Part shown: positions 7,253 through 17,036 of the stretch, piece after piece | How the letters are laid out: each line of letters opens with the position of its first letter | Numbering within the stretch: the stretch's first letter is position 1 | From: Vagococcus allomyrinae | GTDB taxonomy: Bacteria > Bacillota > Bacilli > Lactobacillales > Vagococcaceae | DNA length: 64,000 nucleotides | Direction: 5' to 3' | NCBI RefSeq assembly: GCF_017829975.1 | Contig: NZ_JAEEGA010000001.1 | Location: 496,001 to 560,000 of the forward strand | Position numbers and translations under genes: made by a program | The notes under the pieces: generated by a model | The model's input: only the letters and a program-made list of their open reading frames with translations | Told to the model about the DNA's origin: nothing | Databases searched by the model: none

Positions 7253-9199
7253 TGTTTGTTTATTTTCTAATTCAAGGCTGAGGGTTTCCCACTCTTCTAA
7301 TAGTGTTTCTTGCTCTTGCTCGAGCTCATTCAGCTGACGTTGAAGGGTCAGTAATTTTTGATGATCCTCAAAATAATCAGGATTGCTCATATCAACTTGA
7401 ATGGTTTCTATCTGAGATTCAATCGTGAGTAACTGGGATTCAAGTTGCTCAATCTTGCGAGTCAGGCTGCGAATAGCTCGTTGTTCATCCTTTGATTGTT
7501 GAAATTGATTGCGGGAAGTAGCAAGTTCAGCTGTTTTTGACAAATTGTTTGATTCAGCTGCCTGTAAAGCAGCTAATTCTGCTTCTTCAAGTTTCTTTTC
7601 TAAGTAGTAATCATAGTCACCTAAATAAAGTTTGCTGCCAGTGGCAGACAGCTCCACGATTTTTGTGGCAATCCGATTAATAAAGTAGCGGTCATGAGAG
7701 ACGAATAGAATGGTACCATTAAATTCTATTAGGGCGTGTTCCAGAACTTCTTTGCTGTCGATGTCCAAGTGGTTGGTGGGCTCATCAAGGACTAAGAAAT
7801 TTTCTTTGTTCATGGACAACTTTGCTAAGGCTAGTCGGGCTTTTTCGCCACCACTCAGAAGTGGCACCGTTTTTTCAACATCTTCTCCTGAAAAAAGGAA
7901 ACTGCCTAAAACCGATCGAATGTCTCTTTCAGGTGTTGTCGGGTGTTCATCCCAAAGTTCTTGCAGGACTGTTTTATTAGAGCGAAGATTGGCTTGTTCT
8001 TGATCGTAATAACCGATAGAAACATTGGTTCCTAATTGAGCGTCTCCTTTAATAAAAGGAATTTCCTTGATGATTGATTTCAGCAGCGTTGATTTTCCTA
8101 CGCCGTTTGGACCAACTAAAGCGATGGCTTCTCGTTTGCGAATGTCAAGATTGACAGGTTCTGATAAGATGGTCTGATCGTAGCCGATCGCACCTGCTTC
8201 AAGGTGTAGAACCACATTACCTGATTCTCGCTCGATGCCAAATAAAAAGCGAGCTGATTTTTCATCGCCTACAGGTTTGTCAAGCCGATCGATTTTTTCT
8301 AATTGTTTTCGCCGACTTTGAGCTCTTTTGGTTGTGCTAGCTCGAACCAAGTTACGTGCAACAAAATCCTCTAATTTATTTATCTCCGTCTGTTGTTTTT
8401 CAAAGGCTTTCCAATCTTGCGCGAGCTGTTCTTCTTTTAATTCCAAGTAGCGGGTGTAGTTACCTTTGTAATGGGTCATCTTCTGTCGGCTTAAATCGTA
8501 GACTTCAGTGACAATTTTATCGAGAAAATAACGATCGTGAGAGACGATTAAGAGAGAACCGCGATAATTTTGTAAATAGTTTTCCAACCATGCCAAGGTT
8601 TCAATATCTAGATGGTTAGTTGGTTCATCGAGTATAAGCAAGTCGGGGCTTTCAAGCAAAAGCTTTGCCAAGGCGAGGCGCGTTTTTTGCCCACCTGAAA
8701 GACTGTTGACTGGCCGAAGGTAGAAACTTTCGTCAAATTGAAACCCATTTAAGACAGCTTTCATTTCGGCTTCATAGCCGTAGCCATTTTGCTCGTTAAA
8801 ATCATGTTGAAGCTGATCGTATTCTGTTAGTAATCGTTGATAATTGTCGTTATCAGCGATTTGTTCAGGTTGTCCTATTTGATATTCCAATTCTCGTAGA
8901 CGAGCTTCCATGGCTCGTAAACCGTCATAAGCAGTCAGCATTTCCTCCCAAATGGGTTTCTCGCTTTGGAAACCGGTATGTTGATCGAGATAACCGATCG
9001 TCAGCTGTTTGATCTTTGAGATCGAACCTTCATCAGGTTCATCGATGCCGGCGATTATTTTTAGTAAGGTGGATTTTCCGGCACCGTTTCGGCCAACTAA
9101 GGCGATCCGACTGCGATCCTGAATTTCTAAGTGTATATGTTTAAACAATGTGTCAGCCCCAAAATGTCGGGCGACTTGATTCGCTTGTAATAAAATCAT
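7250..9199 (-). CDS. ABC-F family ATPase, YdiF-like
   Basis: This soluble 649-residue protein has two ABC ATPase domains and no membrane segment. Visible are Walker A GRNGAGKST (about residue 36), signature LSGGQKTRLALAKL, Walker B LLILDEPTNHLD, the charged interdomain linker, a second Walker A GPNGVGKST, signature LSGGEKARLALAKL, Walker B FLVLDEPTNHLD, and a C-terminal coiled coil (about 540-649). ABC-F proteins bind the ribosomal E site and act in translation or antibiotic protection. Its length and position next to rex, the YdiL-like protease and groESL match housekeeping YdiF of B. subtilis better than the resistance types. The start is ATG 9199 with an upstream GAGGGAC. Confidence 0.9.
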   Translation of the reverse strand: MILLQANQVARHFGADTLFKHIHLEIQDRSRIALVGRNGAGKSTLLKIIAGIDEPDEGSISKIKQLTIGYLDQHTGFQSEKPIWEEMLTAYDGLRAMEARLRELEYQIGQPEQIADNDNYQRLLTEYDQLQHDFNEQNGYGYEAEMKAVLNGFQFDESFYLRPVNSLSGGQKTRLALAKLLLESPDLLILDEPTNHLDIETLAWLENYLQNYRGSLLIVSHDRYFLDKIVTEVYDLSRQKMTHYKGNYTRYLELKEEQLAQDWKAFEKQQTEINKLEDFVARNLVRASTTKRAQSRRKQLEKIDRLDKPVGDEKSARFLFGIERESGNVVLHLEAGAIGYDQTILSEPVNLDIRKREAIALVGPNGVGKSTLLKSIIKEIPFIKGDAQLGTNVSIGYYDQEQANLRSNKTVLQELWDEHPTTPERDIRSVLGSFLFSGEDVEKTVPLLSGGEKARLALAKLSMNKENFLVLDEPTNHLDIDSKEVLEHALIEFNGTILFVSHDRYFINRIATKIVELSATGSKLYLGDYDYYLEKKLEEAELAALQAAESNNLSKTAELATSRNQFQQSKDEQRAIRSLTRKIEQLESQLLTIESQIETIQVDMSNPDYFEDHQKLLTLQRQLNELEQEQETLLEEWETLSLELENKQT

Positions 9200-9490
9200 C
9201 TTGTGTCCCTCGCTTGCATAGTATAGTACTAGTCTATCATACTTATCATTTCTTGTGAAAAATAATGGAAATGAAACTCATTCTCAAGAAATTTTTTCAC
9301 AATACCAAACAAGAAAATTGCTTTTACCTGTTAGATACTGTTATTATAATAATGTGAAATCGATAGTAAAAGCCATCACCGTTAATTCAATACTTTGTTT
9401 AGCAGTGGGCAAGGCCAAGCATATGTCAGAAACAATTTATCATAGGTATCGTTGAGAATGGCTAATTAATTAGGAGGACTGAGGATTAAA
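9200..9490. promoter_or_regulatory. Divergent ydiF/rex promoter region
   Basis: This 291-base gap holds TTGTGA (9253-9258), a Fur-like box GGAAATGAAACTCATTCTC (9267-9285, 14 of 19 to consensus), a TCACAA half site (9297-9302) and a -10 TATAAT (9345-9350) pointing to rex. A 66-codon open frame across it has no ribosome binding site and is not called. The mix of half Rex sites and a Fur-like box resembles the hydrogenase promoter. Confidence 0.45.
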
Positions 9491-10135
9491 ATGAAGAATC
9501 AAGTAATACCAAAAGCAACAGCGAAGCGTTTGCCGTTGTATTATCGCTATTTGAAAGTGTTGTTGGACTCAGGAAAAACGAAAGTGTCATCAACTGAGCT
9601 AAGTGAAGCAGTTAAAGTAGACAGTGCGACGATTCGTCGTGACTTTTCTTATTTTGGCGAATTAGGTAAACGTGGTTATGGGTATGATGTTCAAAGTTTA
9701 TTGGATTTCTTCGCTAAAACATTAAGCGAAGACCGTTTGACAAATGTGGTTCTGGTTGGTGTTGGTAATTTAGGTAATGCCTTGCTAAATTACGGTTTCC
9801 ATCAAAATAACAACATTCGCATTAGCGCTGCGTTTGACGTGAAGGAAGAACTTGTTGGTCGAATTGTTGACGGGATACCTGTCTATCCGATGAGTGATAT
9901 GGAAGAGCAAATCAAGCAGCAGCAAATTGAAATTGCAATCATGGCTATTCCAGCAAATGCTGCTCAAGATACAGCCAATCTGTTGATTAAAGCAGGCATT
10001 AAAGGGATTATGAACTTTACCCCAGTTCGGTTATCAACGCCGAACGATGTTCAAGTTCAAAGCATTGATTTGACGAATGAATTACAAACATTGATTTATT
10101 TCTTGAATCACTATACCAAAAAAGAAGAAGAATAA
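9491..10135 (+). CDS. rex: Redox-sensing transcriptional repressor Rex
   Basis: The 214-residue protein has the Rex plan: an N-terminal winged helix (about 1-80) with [20 protein letters not shown], a Rossmann domain opening with [13 protein letters not shown] (about residue 86), and the C-terminal domain-swapped helix. Rex is a cytosolic homodimer that leaves DNA when NADH binds and represses fermentative and redox genes at high NAD+. Here the likely targets include the hydrogenase operon 8 kb upstream and possibly rex itself. The start ATG 9491 follows AGGAGG at a long spacing of 13 nt, with a nearer GAGGA. Position between ydiF and the CPBP protease matches B. subtilis order. Confidence 0.96.
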   Translation: MKNQVIPKATAKRLPLYYRYLKVLLDSGKTKVSSTELSEAVKVDSATIRRDFSYFGELGKRGYGYDVQSLLDFFAKTLSEDRLTNVVLVGVGNLGNALLNYGFHQNNNIRISAAFDVKEELVGRIVDGIPVYPMSDMEEQIKQQQIEIAIMAIPANAAQDTANLLIKAGIKGIMNFTPVRLSTPNDVQVQSIDLTNELQTLIYFLNHYTKKEEE

Positions 10136-10140
10136 ATCGA

Positions 10141-10182
10141 AAACGACAGCTTGCTAATTTAATTGGCAAGCTGTCGTTTTTT
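10141..10182. terminator. Bidirectional terminator after rex
   Basis: AAACGACAGCTTGC (10141-10154) pairs GCAAGCTGTCGTTT (10166-10179) with a following T-run on the plus strand and an A-run start on the other side, so both rex and the converging gene can use it. Confidence 0.88.
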
Positions 10183-10822
10183 ATGATAGGTTGAGTTGTA
10201 GTAGCATGACGATAAAATTCATGGCGCAATGAGCGATAATCGAAGTCCAAATGCTGCCAGTTTTTTGATAGAGAAAGTAAAAAACCATGGCCATTGAAAA
10301 ATAAACTAATAAGTGACCATCAGCATGAACGAGGGCAAAGAGAAGTGAACTGATGATAGCCGCAAGAATAGGCGTCACATACTGACTTAAAAAGCTGATT
10401 AAGCTCCGGCGGAAAATGAATTCTTCCATAATCGGCCCTGCGATGGAGACAGCGATTAAAAAAAAGGGAGATGAACGGATTAGCTGAGCGATATTTAGAG
10501 TGTTTTGTGATTGGCCACTATCCCATAACAGACGATCGATGGAGCCAGCGATAATTTGCGTTAAAAAGGCTAAAAATAACCCGTAAACGCCCCAGAGAAT
10601 AATTTCTTTTCGGGGAGTTGTGAGTGCTTTTTGTTCGATTGCCGGTACTTCTTTTAATGAATGACTAAAAAAAATAAGGAGTCCAGCGCCTATCAAATAG
10701 CTGATGGTTGTAAAATTAATGCTGAGGTTGCTACTGGGCTTAAAGGGTAGCAATAAGAGTGGGCTGAAATAAACCAGCAAATACAGCGAGCACTGGCTAA
10801 TAAAATATTTGGTGATTGTCAT
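10181..10822 (-). CDS. CPBP-family intramembrane metalloprotease, YdiL-like
   Basis: The product is a 213-residue membrane protein with about six to seven hydrophobic segments and the three CPBP (CAAX protease and bacteriocin processing, PF02517) motifs: MEEFIFR (paired glutamates), LFALVHA with its histidine, and SIIAHCAMN. In lactic acid bacteria such proteins serve prenyl-type processing, bacteriocin immunity or surface-protein roles; no bacteriocin gene is nearby. I start it at ATG 10822, 7 nt after AGGAGG; the frame is open 20 codons further but lacks a binding site. The YdiL-like position before groESL is conserved with Bacillus. Confidence 0.85.
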   Translation of the reverse strand: MTITKYFISQCSLYLLVYFSPLLLLPFKPSSNLSINFTTISYLIGAGLLIFFSHSLKEVPAIEQKALTTPRKEIILWGVYGLFLAFLTQIIAGSIDRLLWDSGQSQNTLNIAQLIRSSPFFLIAVSIAGPIMEEFIFRRSLISFLSQYVTPILAAIISSLLFALVHADGHLLVYFSMAMVFYFLYQKTGSIWTSIIAHCAMNFIVMLLQLNLS

Positions 10823-10927
10823 CTGATGACCTCCTAATGATGAGGTGTGAAAGGCACCTCTGACTATGGTAAAGTATAGCATAGTGACGAAAAAGATGTG
10901 AATTTTAAAAAAAAATTACCATATTTC

Positions 10928-10994
10928 TTGCAAAAAAAGCAAATAATGAGTATTATATAAGAGTGAGTTGGCACTTAGCACAAAAGAGTGCTAA
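10928..10994 (+). promoter_or_regulatory. groESL promoter with CIRCE operator
   Basis: -35 TTGCAA (10928-10933), a 17-bp spacer and -10 TATTAT (10951-10956) form a sigma-A promoter. The CIRCE inverted repeat follows as TTGGCACTT (10968-10976), 9 nt, then GAGTGCTAA (10986-10994). The right arm is perfect and the left arm 7 of 9. This implies HrcA control; no CtsR repeat is visible. Confidence 0.92.
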
Positions 10995-11040
10995 ATGCTA
11001 ATCGAATAACTATAGACTTTATAAAGTGGAGGGATTTACA

Positions 11041-11325
11041 GTGTTAAAACCGTTAAATGATCGTGTTGTTATTGAAGTAGGTCAAGAAGAAGAAGTAACC
11101 GCAGGTGGCTTAGTATTGACTTCAGCAGCTAAAGAGAAACCACAAACTGGTGAAGTAATCGCTGTTGGCGAAGGTCATGTATTAGAAAATGGCACAAGAA
11201 TGAGCTTATCTGTTAAAGTCGGTGACAAAGTGATGTTTGAAAAATACGCTGGGTCGGAAGTTAAATATGAAGGCAAAGATTATTTAATCGTTCACGAAAA
11301 AGATATCGTGGCAATTGTAGAGTAA
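11041..11325 (+). CDS. groES: Co-chaperonin GroES
   Basis: A 94-residue GroES, the family's usual length, with [12 protein letters not shown] at the start, the mobile loop around [16 protein letters not shown], and the conserved [11 protein letters not shown] and EGKDYLIV segments. It caps the GroEL ring during ATP-driven folding in the cytosol. The start is GTG 11041, 7 nt after GGAGGG; the in-frame GTG at 11026 overlaps the Shine-Dalgarno and is not used. It forms an operon with groEL 52 bp downstream under the CIRCE promoter. Confidence 0.97.
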   Translation: MLKPLNDRVVIEVGQEEEVTAGGLVLTSAAKEKPQTGEVIAVGEGHVLENGTRMSLSVKVGDKVMFEKYAGSEVKYEGKDYLIVHEKDIVAIVE

Positions 11326-11332
11326 ACATTAA

Positions 11333-13009
<1,677 letters not shown>

Positions 13010-13023
13010 CAGCCCAACCAAAA

Positions 13024-13059
13024 AAGCTACCTCGTAATGTGAGGTAGCTTATTTTTTTT
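13024..13059 (+). terminator. groEL terminator
   Basis: AAGCTACCTC (13024-13033), 7-nt loop, GAGGTAGCTT (13041-13050), then A and eight T. Confidence 0.93.
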
Positions 13060-13105
13060 GTGCGTGCCCAGTAAGTTATATGGTGGGAACTTCACCTAGG
13101 GGTTA

Positions 13106-13375
13106 CTATTTAATGTTGTTCGCTTCATCTTCTTCTGTTGTCGCTCGGAATAACGTATTGTAGCGATCCTCATCTTCTTGATTGTCACGAATGACTTTTG
13201 CCAAAGTGAACGAAGAAGAGATCAGGCCAACCGAGCCCATTAAATAGTACCCTTTTACCATTAGTGGCTCTTTCAATGTGTAAAGTCCAATCATCATCAA
13301 TGCCACAAAAAAGGCAAAAGATCCCCAGCTCAGAAAGATAAAAGCGGGTGAATTGCGGTATGCTTTCTTTTTCAT
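13106..13375 (-). CDS. YiaA/YiaB-like two-helix membrane protein
   Basis: An 89-residue protein with two membrane helices (about 10-32 and 40-62) separated by a short loop, followed by a charged, acidic tail (DNQEDEDRYNTLF). It fits the YiaAB two-helix domain family (PF05360), whose function is unknown. ATG 13375 lies 4 nt after GGAGGA; a 25-codon upstream extension has no binding site. The acidic tail would be cytoplasmic. It stands alone, converging on groEL. Confidence 0.7.
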   Translation of the reverse strand: MKKKAYRNSPAFIFLSWGSFAFFVALMMIGLYTLKEPLMVKGYYLMGSVGLISSSFTLAKVIRDNQEDEDRYNTLFRATTEEDEANNIK

Positions 13376-13687
13376 AAATTCCTCCAAAAAATAATCGTTT
13401 CGTGAACTAACGTCGCTAAATGCTATCAGCGAAATTTGTTCCATCATCAATCATACCTTAAAATGCTCCTAATTGTTAGTATAAATGTTATTTAATTGTT
13501 TTTTTTGACTGACTTGACTGATTAGGCGCTATCAGTCAGTCGAGATTAATTAAAAAATCGACTAAGGGACTTTGAGTCTATCAAAGGAAAGTGATTTTAG
13601 GTAAAAGGTGTTTTTCTCTTATTTAATAAGCTTAAGTAGGCAAAGATGAGGTTTATCGTTTATAATAATCAGAAGGAGGGGATCGAC
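13376..13687. other. Intergenic region with inverted repeat
   Basis: In this 312-base gap between divergent genes, GACTGAT (13516-13522) and ATCAGTC (13531-13537) form a hairpin that extends to 11 bp with one bulged T (GACT 13511-13514 with AGTC 13538-13541). T-runs lie only on its 5' side, so it is a better operator than terminator. It lies upstream of the AraC-type regulator. I see no clear promoter hexamer pair. Confidence 0.4.
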
Positions 13688-14506
13688 ATGGCGGAATTTA
13701 AGCCGGTTATTTGGCACGAAGGGACGAGTCATTACTATGAAGTGAAACCTGCCTTACCCCTTCAACGGTTAATTGATTGTTATTGGGTGAGTTTGCCACA
13801 GATGAATGAAATTGAATCACGGATTATTCCAGATTTGTGTGCGGATTTTATTATGACGTTTACCCCAGAGATGAAGTTGAAACAGTTGCGGTATAGTGGT
13901 CCAAATACTCGTTACTTTCTTTCGATCGATCAATCATCTGAAGTGACGTTAGGAATCAGATTTTATTTAAGTTCCTTGAGAAATTGGTTGCCGAATAATT
14001 TAAGCCAAACCAAGGATCAGCTGTTGGTTGAGTGGGACGGGTTTGCGCCTTTTTCTAAACACTTAATGATGGCGATGGAAATGGGGCTAACATGTTGCCA
14101 ACTAATTAGTAGTTTTAATGAGTTTTTTTTAAAGGAGCTATCGACCGAACAGACAAGTTCCTCTAGTTTAATAAAAAATATCATCAAAAACAGTCTAGAA
14201 ATGGTGGATTACCGGGAAATAATTTGCAAAGAGGTCGTATCTGAGCGCACGATCCAGCGGATATTTAGAGAGGAGACCGGTCTCTCACCTTATGAGGCTT
14301 ATGATATTTTGCGTTTTCAGAAGGCCTTAAAAAGCATGCTGATAAACCCAGCAAGAAGTTTAAGTGATGTAGCACTAAGTCATGGATACTGCGATCAAGC
14401 TCATTATAATCGCCGTTTTAAAGTAATTAGCGGTCTAACTCCCAGTGAGGTACGTCAGAGCTGTCGCAATTATCCAAGACATGAACTAAATGACAAGATA
14501 AACTAG
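13688..14506 (+). CDS. AraC-family transcriptional regulator with N-terminal sensor-like domain
   Basis: 272 residues. The N-terminal half (about 10-130; LPLQRLIDCYWVSLP, IIPDLCADFIMTF) matches the DUF6597-type domain often found before AraC DNA-binding domains. The C-terminal 100 residues are a double helix-turn-helix with the first helix near SERTIQRIFREETGLSPYEA and the second ending in SHGYCDQAHYNRRFKVISGLTPSE. The effector is unknown. ATG 13688 is 8 nt after AAGGAGG. It is followed 26 bp later by VOC and MmcQ/YjbR genes and probably controls them or itself. Confidence 0.88.
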   Translation: MAEFKPVIWHEGTSHYYEVKPALPLQRLIDCYWVSLPQMNEIESRIIPDLCADFIMTFTPEMKLKQLRYSGPNTRYFLSIDQSSEVTLGIRFYLSSLRNWLPNNLSQTKDQLLVEWDGFAPFSKHLMMAMEMGLTCCQLISSFNEFFLKELSTEQTSSSSLIKNIIKNSLEMVDYREIICKEVVSERTIQRIFREETGLSPYEAYDILRFQKALKSMLINPARSLSDVALSHGYCDQAHYNRRFKVISGLTPSEVRQSCRNYPRHELNDKIN

Positions 14507-14532
14507 TATTTATAACGAAAGAGGTGGAGATA

Positions 14533-14916
14533 ATGAAACTAGATATGGTCGGGATTATTGTTAGCGAGATGTCTAAAGCGATTACGTTTTACGAAACGTT
14601 AGGCTTTACGGTAGTAGGTGATCCGAATCAAGCCTATGTGGAACTGAGTAATCAAGGAGTAAGAATTTCATTAAATACGCAAGAGATGATTGAGGGGATT
14701 TATGGGTTTCCTCCGGCAAGCCAGGGGGAGCGGATCGAGTTGGCTTTCTTATGTGATGGACCGGCAGATGTAAATCAGGTGGTTGCCAAAATGAAAGAAG
14801 CCGGCTATGAGGTCTTTAAAGAACCTTGGGATGCGTTCTGGGGACAACGTTACGCGATTATTAAAGATCTGGATGGTAATTTGCTTAGTCTATTTGCTGA
14901 TTTGGAGGCCAAATAA
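14533..14916 (+). CDS. VOC (glyoxalase/bleomycin resistance) family protein
   Basis: A 127-residue vicinal-oxygen-chelate fold protein with two beta-alpha-beta-beta-beta repeats: LDMVGIIVSEMSKAITFYETLGF at the N-terminus and GQRYAIIKDLDGNLLSLFA at the C-terminus. Members are dioxygenases, glyoxalases, or small-molecule binders; the usual N-terminal metal histidine is absent here (the first strand is MVGIIV), which favours a binding rather than a catalytic role. The ATG 14533 is chosen over GTG 14524, which sits inside the binding site GAGGTGGAG. The stop overlaps the next start by one base (TAATG), so the two are translationally coupled. Confidence 0.85.
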   Translation: MKLDMVGIIVSEMSKAITFYETLGFTVVGDPNQAYVELSNQGVRISLNTQEMIEGIYGFPPASQGERIELAFLCDGPADVNQVVAKMKEAGYEVFKEPWDAFWGQRYAIIKDLDGNLLSLFADLEAK

Positions 14917-15287
14917 TGGAAGAACTGGTTGCTTATTTGCAGGCAGAAAGTCAGCAATGGCCAGGTGTTAAAATTAGCTATCGAGAGTCTTGGGAATGCG
15001 AATATTTTGAAGTTAAGGAGAAATTTTTCTGTATGATTGGTGAGACGAAGGCTGGGGATTTGGTAATGACTGTAAAGGGGTTACCAACAAGCAATGAGGA
15101 ATTTCGGGAACAATACTCTTTTGTTGTGCCGGGGTATTATACGAATAAAACTCATTGGAATTCAATTTTACTGGCTCAATCAACCTTTAGTAATGACGAG
15201 TTGTTAGCTCACTTAAAACAGTCATACGAGTTAGTCGTGGCCAAATTGCCAAAAAAGCTTCAAAAAAGTTTGGTGGAATCATGTTGA
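14916..15287 (+). CDS. MmcQ/YjbR family protein
   Basis: This 123-residue protein has the MmcQ/YjbR fold, with VPGYYTNKTHWNSI as the family hallmark and a C-terminal helix pair (LAHLKQSYELVVAKLPKK). YjbR proteins resemble the DNA-binding half of a type III secretion or CyaY-like fold; their molecular role is not settled. The start overlaps the preceding VOC stop by one base. With the AraC regulator upstream and the WYL regulator 50 bp downstream it forms a four-gene plus-strand group. Such proteins often appear beside AraC or VOC genes in Firmicutes. Confidence 0.85.
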   Translation: MEELVAYLQAESQQWPGVKISYRESWECEYFEVKEKFFCMIGETKAGDLVMTVKGLPTSNEEFREQYSFVVPGYYTNKTHWNSILLAQSTFSNDELLAHLKQSYELVVAKLPKKLQKSLVESC

Positions 15288-15337
15288 TTAAATCAGAGTT
15301 GAAACTAGCTGGCTGGGGAGCATAATGGAGGAATAGA

Positions 15338-16249
15338 ATGAAGACGGAGCGTTTACTGGGGTTAATCGTCCTGCTACTTAGTCGTAGACAGATGACGGCA
15401 AAAGAAATGTCTCAGCATTTTCAGGTTTCTCAGAGAACCATCTATCGGGATATGATAACGCTGGAGAATGCAGGTTTCCCAGTTATTGCGCATCATGGCA
15501 ATGAAGGTGGCTATCAATTGATGGATGGGTTCAAATTGCATAGTTACACCTTTTCAGAAGTTGAAAAGGCGTGGTTATTGAATGTCTTGAATATGCAGGA
15601 AGAGCTACTGACGGAAACCGTAATGGGAAGAGGCATTATCGATAAGCTGCGGTTATTAGTTATGAGCGAACCTGCGGATTATCACGTTAGCCTAGAACAG
15701 GCGACATTGCATCGGAAACAGATAGAGGATGAAACAAAAGCCAAGTTAGTCTGTTTGGATAAAATCATTGCTGCTAAACATAAAGGACAGATAGATTATG
15801 TATCAGCTGATGGGCAAAAAACCTCCCGTAAAATAAATCCTTGGCAGCTACGGTTATCAAATGGCAGTTGGTATTTGTTAGCGTTTTGCGAGTTGCGTCA
15901 GAGAGACAGAATGTTTAAATTGACGCGTATTCGCCATATACAAGTGTTAGATGAGCAGCAAACGGTCCCTTTAAACCAGCTACAGGCTAGTAAGGAAATA
16001 GAAAAGGAGCTAGTAGAGTGCCATTTTTCAGCTAATCAATTAGGGAAGCTTTATGATTTTTTTACGGATGAGGACATGAGGCCGTTGGAAAGTGGCGCTA
16101 TTCAGGTTTCTTTTGAAGAAGACAAAGAGAAAAATTTATTGCCATTCTTGCTGATGTTTGGTGACTCAGTCAAAGTGATTGCGCCAGAAACTTTAAGGCA
16201 GGCCCATCTTCGCGCAATTGAGGCGATGAAAAATAATTATTTAGACTAA
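15338..16249 (+). CDS. YafY-type HTH and WYL-domain transcriptional regulator
   Basis: The 303-residue protein starts with an HTH_11 winged helix (1-55, MTAKEMSQHFQVSQRTIYRDM), followed by a WYL ligand-sensing domain (about 140-215; IDYVSADGQKTSRKINPWQLRLSNGSW is the core region) and a C-terminal WCX extension. WYL regulators sense nucleotides or other small ligands. ATG 15338 follows GGAGGAATAG. The stop codon is inside the stem of a strong terminator. Nothing in the sequence names its ligand; it may control the preceding two genes or the GyrI-like gene that follows. Confidence 0.9.
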   Translation: MKTERLLGLIVLLLSRRQMTAKEMSQHFQVSQRTIYRDMITLENAGFPVIAHHGNEGGYQLMDGFKLHSYTFSEVEKAWLLNVLNMQEELLTETVMGRGIIDKLRLLVMSEPADYHVSLEQATLHRKQIEDETKAKLVCLDKIIAAKHKGQIDYVSADGQKTSRKINPWQLRLSNGSWYLLAFCELRQRDRMFKLTRIRHIQVLDEQQTVPLNQLQASKEIEKELVECHFSANQLGKLYDFFTDEDMRPLESGAIQVSFEEDKEKNLLPFLLMFGDSVKVIAPETLRQAHLRAIEAMKNNYLD

Positions 16250-16280
16250 GCTGACAAACAGATGTCAGCTTAGTTTTTTT
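16246..16280 (+). terminator. Terminator overlapping the WYL gene stop
   Basis: CTAAGCTGACA (16246-16256), loop of 6, TGTCAGCTTAG (16263-16273), then seven T. Confidence 0.92.
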
Positions 16281-16311
16281 ATAATGAAGAAGAAAGGAAG
16301 AGTGATTGACG

Positions 16312-16710
16312 ATGAAACTAAATGAGTTAGCAAGTGTTCGCACGAATAATGTTAATGATCCAGAGATGACCACCAAAATACAAGGCGTTTGGGGAGAGGC
16401 TCAAGCAAAATTGACTCAAAAGATGCCGCTTTATGGTGTTTATCATGCATATGAAAGTGATTATAAAGGAGATTATACGTTGTCTATTGCATGTGAGGCG
16501 GGAGAGGAAGGGGCTTTTTTGATGATTGATGATCGAGCGATGTATCAGGTGTTTCCAGTGGATACATCACAAGAGCGGGCTGTTTATCAAACTTGGCAGA
16601 GGATTTGGGCGTTGGAGGAGCAGGGGGACTTAAGTCGCTCATACAAATTTGATTATGAAAAATACGCAACAGATGGTTCTATTGAGATTTTTTTAGGAAT
16701 TCACTCATAA
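16312..16710 (+). CDS. GyrI-like / effector-binding domain protein
   Basis: A 132-residue stand-alone effector-binding domain of the GyrI-like/SOUL-related superfamily: paired strand-helix units, with TTKIQGVWGEAQ in the first half, YGVYHAYESDYKGDYTLSIA in the middle, and YEKYATDGSIEIFLGI at the end, where the FDYEKY segment matches the family's acidic ligand-binding strand. Members bind hydrophobic small molecules and can inhibit gyrase or act with AraC or MerR regulators. ATG 16312 is 13 nt from AGGA; the in-frame TTG at 16306 is better spaced and cannot be excluded. It sits alone between two terminators. Confidence 0.75.
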   Translation: MKLNELASVRTNNVNDPEMTTKIQGVWGEAQAKLTQKMPLYGVYHAYESDYKGDYTLSIACEAGEEGAFLMIDDRAMYQVFPVDTSQERAVYQTWQRIWALEEQGDLSRSYKFDYEKYATDGSIEIFLGIHS

Positions 16711-17036
16711 AAGATAAACTTACAGAGAAAAATTAAGTGAATTATCGTGAGGACGAAGTTGGTTTCGTCCTTTTTTGATGTTTTTTTCACAAGTCTGATC
16801 ATTAATCGATCATTTATTTGTTGTGCGTTTTAAAAAAATATCTTGATGGTGATAGTGTTTGTGTTCGAAAAGTTTAAAAAATGAGGTAGATAAACAGGCA
16901 AATCTGTTGGTAATCAAGGGGTTTGTCTCAAAAAGTGTGGTTATTTTCTGAAAAAATGAGACCAGTTACATGCATTTTCATTTTATACTGTGTAAGAAGT
17001 AATAAATAAAACAACACAGAAAAAGGAGATGGAACA
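16711..17036 (+). other. Intergenic region before the Rgg/PlcR-type gene
   Basis: 326 bases. It opens with a terminator for the GyrI-like gene (GGACGAA 16751-16757, loop, TTCGTCC 16764-16770, six T). Farther on lie AACAG/CTGTT and TGTCTCA/TGAGAC inverted repeats (the latter from about 16925 to 16961) and a -10 TATACT (16984-16989) without a recognisable -35. I found no small signal-peptide gene here with a binding site. Confidence 0.5.

Noticed and set aside
9255-9455. 66-codon open frame upstream of rex
   Set aside because: It has no binding site, covers the predicted rex promoter and Fur-like box, and encodes a low-complexity sequence without family features.
14524-14532. GTG start for the VOC gene
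   Set aside because: The codon is inside the Shine-Dalgarno sequence; ATG 14533 is better placed and fits the family start.
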